From Embleya hyalina (GTDB lineage Bacteria > Actinomycetota > Actinomycetes > Streptomycetales > Streptomycetaceae): a stretch of 64,000 bases of DNA. The notes beneath the pieces were generated by a model that saw nothing but the letters and a program-made list of their open reading frames with translations, had not been told where the DNA came from and did not search any database. Each line of letters starts with the position of its first letter. Position 1 is the first letter of the stretch. A program made the position numbers and the translations under genes. The DNA is taken from NCBI RefSeq assembly GCF_003967355.1, contig NZ_BIFH01000031.1:164749-228748 (forward strand). Reading direction: 5' to 3'. Shown here in pieces: positions 62,901-64,000 of the stretch.

Positions 62901-62999
62901 GTAACCCGAGCCGAACCAGCGCCCACCGGCCGCGTCGACGGCGACCGTCTGCACCGCCCGGGTGGGATCCCACCCGGCGGCGCCCGTATCCGGGCTCAC
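59919..62999 (-). CDS. Trypsin-like peptidase fused to NACHT NTPase and HEAT-like repeats (conflict system B effector)
   Basis: 1,026 residues from a GTG. Peptidase at about residues 15-215 with H45 (LTAQHVL), D79 (ADVAVLRL) and S184 (WEGMSGAAVF). A Pro/Gly-rich linker follows, then a NACHT-type NTPase: Walker A GPGCGKSTLL (335-344), Walker B QLLVDGLDEL (421-430) and CVVATRPLTGNELKVL as sensor strand. A helical part with SHQTFREYHAARH is typical of NACHT proteins. From about residue 800, repeats of about 30 residues (MERGAQLLESLAENTALPPD, VERGARILEALAVDPHLQID) form a HEAT-like end, the likely sensor. It overlaps the Trypco2 gene by GTGA. Confidence 0.85.
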   Translation of the reverse strand: MSPDTGAAGWDPTRAVQTVAVDAAGGRWFGSGYLVTADLVLTAQHVLHGAGSVMVRFVDAPGRVRETGAAAVFADARADVAVLRLRQSEPPTGSVVFGDPDGRMDCDAVGFPRFKLNNDHRAAGPDRTIGASPKAVRGRYRDSHHAAGVCHPASNRYAGTLELTVPAPGPDPDAGRSPWEGMSGAAVFAGGRLIAVVNEHHPREGRGRLTASRVTAWFELLDPDRLVTLRALIGLPDSADLVRGSGLDAPVRAYLEAVGKAAEQHPHPGIPGHTAPPLAKVYVRQRSIPVSPGGPDASCGDSPPAGDSGPGVPAGPEPAEAVFRKPDRVCVLIAGPGCGKSTLLRTRLGEAALEWLGGAGTVGSTGAAVPVWVSARSLVGEQTQVPDALAAATRGLSRYGRHPELATARFLERPCTGGYWQLLVDGLDELANAAERRAVLEKLGNAVVEDPPLYRCVVATRPLTGNELKVLDRVVGHPVPRYDLQRFTDGDLHTYTEKYFGIRWQQGEAVRRAQQFTGALRGASLAELARTPLMAFMLCQFYLAKPERPLPEGRTALYEAFTELIYENNHSKHVADSHEEAIRRLVEGFQSPRARREVDEAARQVHEQLPELIDHLAHQRHTGHQAEAAATHVAHKAAICRPGKVRPELWDAFLEDLLRHTGLVVHDADGLGFSHQTFREYHAARHATRDRHARRETLHQLFDPGEPSPGWQNQDPSYVGFLLDRLLTPHDDRISEETEARLQDPATTGGEQRLEFLDFLVQQVTLRTNLPVESTTRQLARYTTDSTVTPYRRNNAAEALVVVNVEQGAQVLETLATESAFPDQLRIRAASQLAEVNMERGAQLLESLAENTALPPDARVGAAGVLARTGMERGAQLLEAFAYDMTHLLRYQMQAAEALGRIDPGRGVRLLEALINDPTRDSETHAQAAKTRVAVERAVRVPETRANEPVLNDPTLTFAGRLSAGEALAAQGDVERGARILEALAVDPHLQIDARMEAAQALERVDPVRGAPLTTDIWLEAAGGYV

Positions 63000-63295
63000 T
63001 GCTCATCGCTCTCGGCTGCCCTGGACACCAACGGCGTTGCCCTGCCGGGGTTGAGCCTCGGGGTGAGGGACAGGTTGATTCGCTGCGTGCCGGTCGAACC
63101 CACCTTGCCTTCGCCCGAGGCCTCCACCACCCAGAACTGCACGTTCGCCCCGGCTGTGGCCGAGCGTTCGACCGCGACCGACACCTCCAGCTCTATCGGC
63201 CCCAGTTCGAACAGCAGCGCGGCACCGTCGGCGGCGGTCACCGCTGCCTCCAGCTCGGCTCGCAAATCCCTGATCACAGCAGTCAACTCGGTCAT
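62996..63295 (-). CDS. Trypco2-domain protein (system B)
   Basis: 99 residues starting MTELTAVIRDLRAELEAAVT. Same layout as the system A copy: LLFELGPIELEVSVAVERSA, VQFWVVEASGEGKVGSTGTQ, RINLSLTPRLN. The stop overlaps the NACHT gene start (GTGA), so both are made together. Members are small and lack catalytic residues. Confidence 0.8.
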   Translation of the reverse strand: MTELTAVIRDLRAELEAAVTAADGAALLFELGPIELEVSVAVERSATAGANVQFWVVEASGEGKVGSTGTQRINLSLTPRLNPGRATPLVSRAAESDEQ

Positions 63296-64000
63296 GTATG
63301 CGACCCCCAGTCACAGACACGCGCTCCCGAGGTTGACTGTAGAACATGACAGACCGCGCGGAATACCGACATCAGTCGAGTCGGATGTTCCGCCCCAGCT
63401 GCTTTGAAAGGTCTTGTCGTTTGATCATGTGTTGACCATTGGGGTTTGCAGGATCTGGGATTTTGGATCTTGGCTGTGTGGCTTGCGTTTTGCTGTCTTA
63501 CTCGACCTTGTCTGGCCTGTGGCTTTGCAGGATCTGGGACGGAACGGATGGTCGGTTCCGTTGGGAAAACCCGTGGACGGGGGCGGGGTCGCCTCTCGGT
63601 GGCCGTTCGTGTCGTTCTTGATCGGTGTCCTTTCCGAGGGCTGCCTCGGCGGGTGAGGTCTGGAACGCCCGGTCGGCGGGGCCGAACCGATGTCGCCGGC
63701 GCGGCGGGTCCTGCTGCGCCTCTCGGTTTCCTGTCGGGTTTTCCTGTCCGGTTTTCCTCACGACTTTCGGGTCGGGTTGTCGATCTGACGCCCGGGCCTG
63801 TCGATGGCGCTGTGTGGTGTTGCCCGGGCCCCTGGTGGCGTGTGGCGGATCGGGGCGTGAGGGCCGCAGGAGGGCTCCAGGCCGCTTGTGGAGTGGTTGC
63901 TGGTGGTTGCCGGGGCGGGCTTGTGGTGGCTGTGGAGGGCTGGTTCGATGTGTCTGCGGGTCGGTGCCGGTTCGTTCGGTGGTGGGGCCTGCGGGTCGGG
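63296..64000. other. Upstream region of system B; no gene, dispersed repeat
   Basis: TTTGCAGGATCTGGGA occurs twice (about 63447 and 63525). Segments near 63556-63590 and 63640-63685 resemble 49557-49630 (shared cores GTTGGGAAA and TGGACGGGGGCGGGG). The promoter of system B should lie here. The right-most 200 bases are G/T-rich on the plus strand without support for a gene. Confidence 0.4.

Noticed and set aside
63414..63656. An 80-codon plus-strand frame upstream of system B
   Set aside because: No RBS, and it spans the direct repeat and dispersed motif; it looks non-coding.
1..64000. CRISPR array
   Set aside because: No series of regularly spaced direct repeats with unique spacers was seen; the only tandem repeats are the GGGGC tract and the in-frame 51-base units.

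Overview
The window is very GC-rich, with G/C-biased third codon positions, GTG/TTG starts, TAGTG and GTGA stop-start overlaps, an actinobacterial integration host factor, a DUF574-type SAM methyltransferase, RacP/DUF6192-type genes, Trypco2 proteins and graspetide genes. Together these point to a Streptomyces-like actinomycete (Streptomyces, Embleya or a relative). It looks like an accessory region such as a chromosome arm or large plasmid: there is almost no housekeeping gene, but many small hypothetical genes, insertion sequences, integrase remnants and broken genes.

Layout. 1-9.5 kb: the end of a VioB-type ferritin-like gene, a DUF4344 lipoprotein, broken SUKH-4, DUF574 methyltransferase and DUF5753 genes, and an LRV-repeat gene next to a toxin-like C-terminal fragment cut by an IS256-type remnant. 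11-14 kb: a minus-strand group of four genes with a thymidylate-kinase-like protein. 14-19 kb: a complete 1,956-bp IS with 29-bp inverted repeats, a 24-bp perfect hairpin, an IS5-family transposase, and RacP plus a truncated DUF6192 gene. 19-24 kb: frameshifted DUF6283 and other genes, an initiator tRNA-Met with one extra base, and a HicB-like gene behind two matching palindromes. 24-38 kb: many small orphan or immunity-like genes (DUF4279, DUF2199, DUF1877, HEAT), an extra IHF paralogue, lipoproteins, and IS21, IS5 and ISL3 debris, including an intact IS5/IS427-type element. 39-45 kb: a peptide plus isoaspartyl-methyltransferase-like cassette, a 30-residue membrane peptide between two hairpins, and a graspetide operon (precursor, ATP-grasp ligase, kinase-like protein). 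46-52 kb: a lower-GC 423-residue orphan, a RelE-like toxin with a frameshifted antitoxin, and a protein with four 17-residue repeats. 52-54 kb: a second peptide/methyltransferase cassette. 54-63.3 kb: two tandem conflict systems, each a Trypco2 protein followed by a trypsin-like peptidase fused to a P-loop NTPase.

The two most interesting parts are the paired Trypco2/trypsin-NTPase systems, which fit the NTP-dependent conflict (probable defence) class, and the RiPP material. In the RiPP material a graspetide operon lacks its own methyltransferase, while two paralogous 373-residue methyltransferases nearby are each coupled to a proline-rich peptide of about 40 residues.

Many recognisable genes are broken by a single base, mostly one missing base in or beside a G/C run. 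Either the region is decaying or the assembly has residual homopolymer errors; very long intact frames (1,661 and 1,026 codons) sit in the same window. All family assignments come from reading the sequence; no database search was run.
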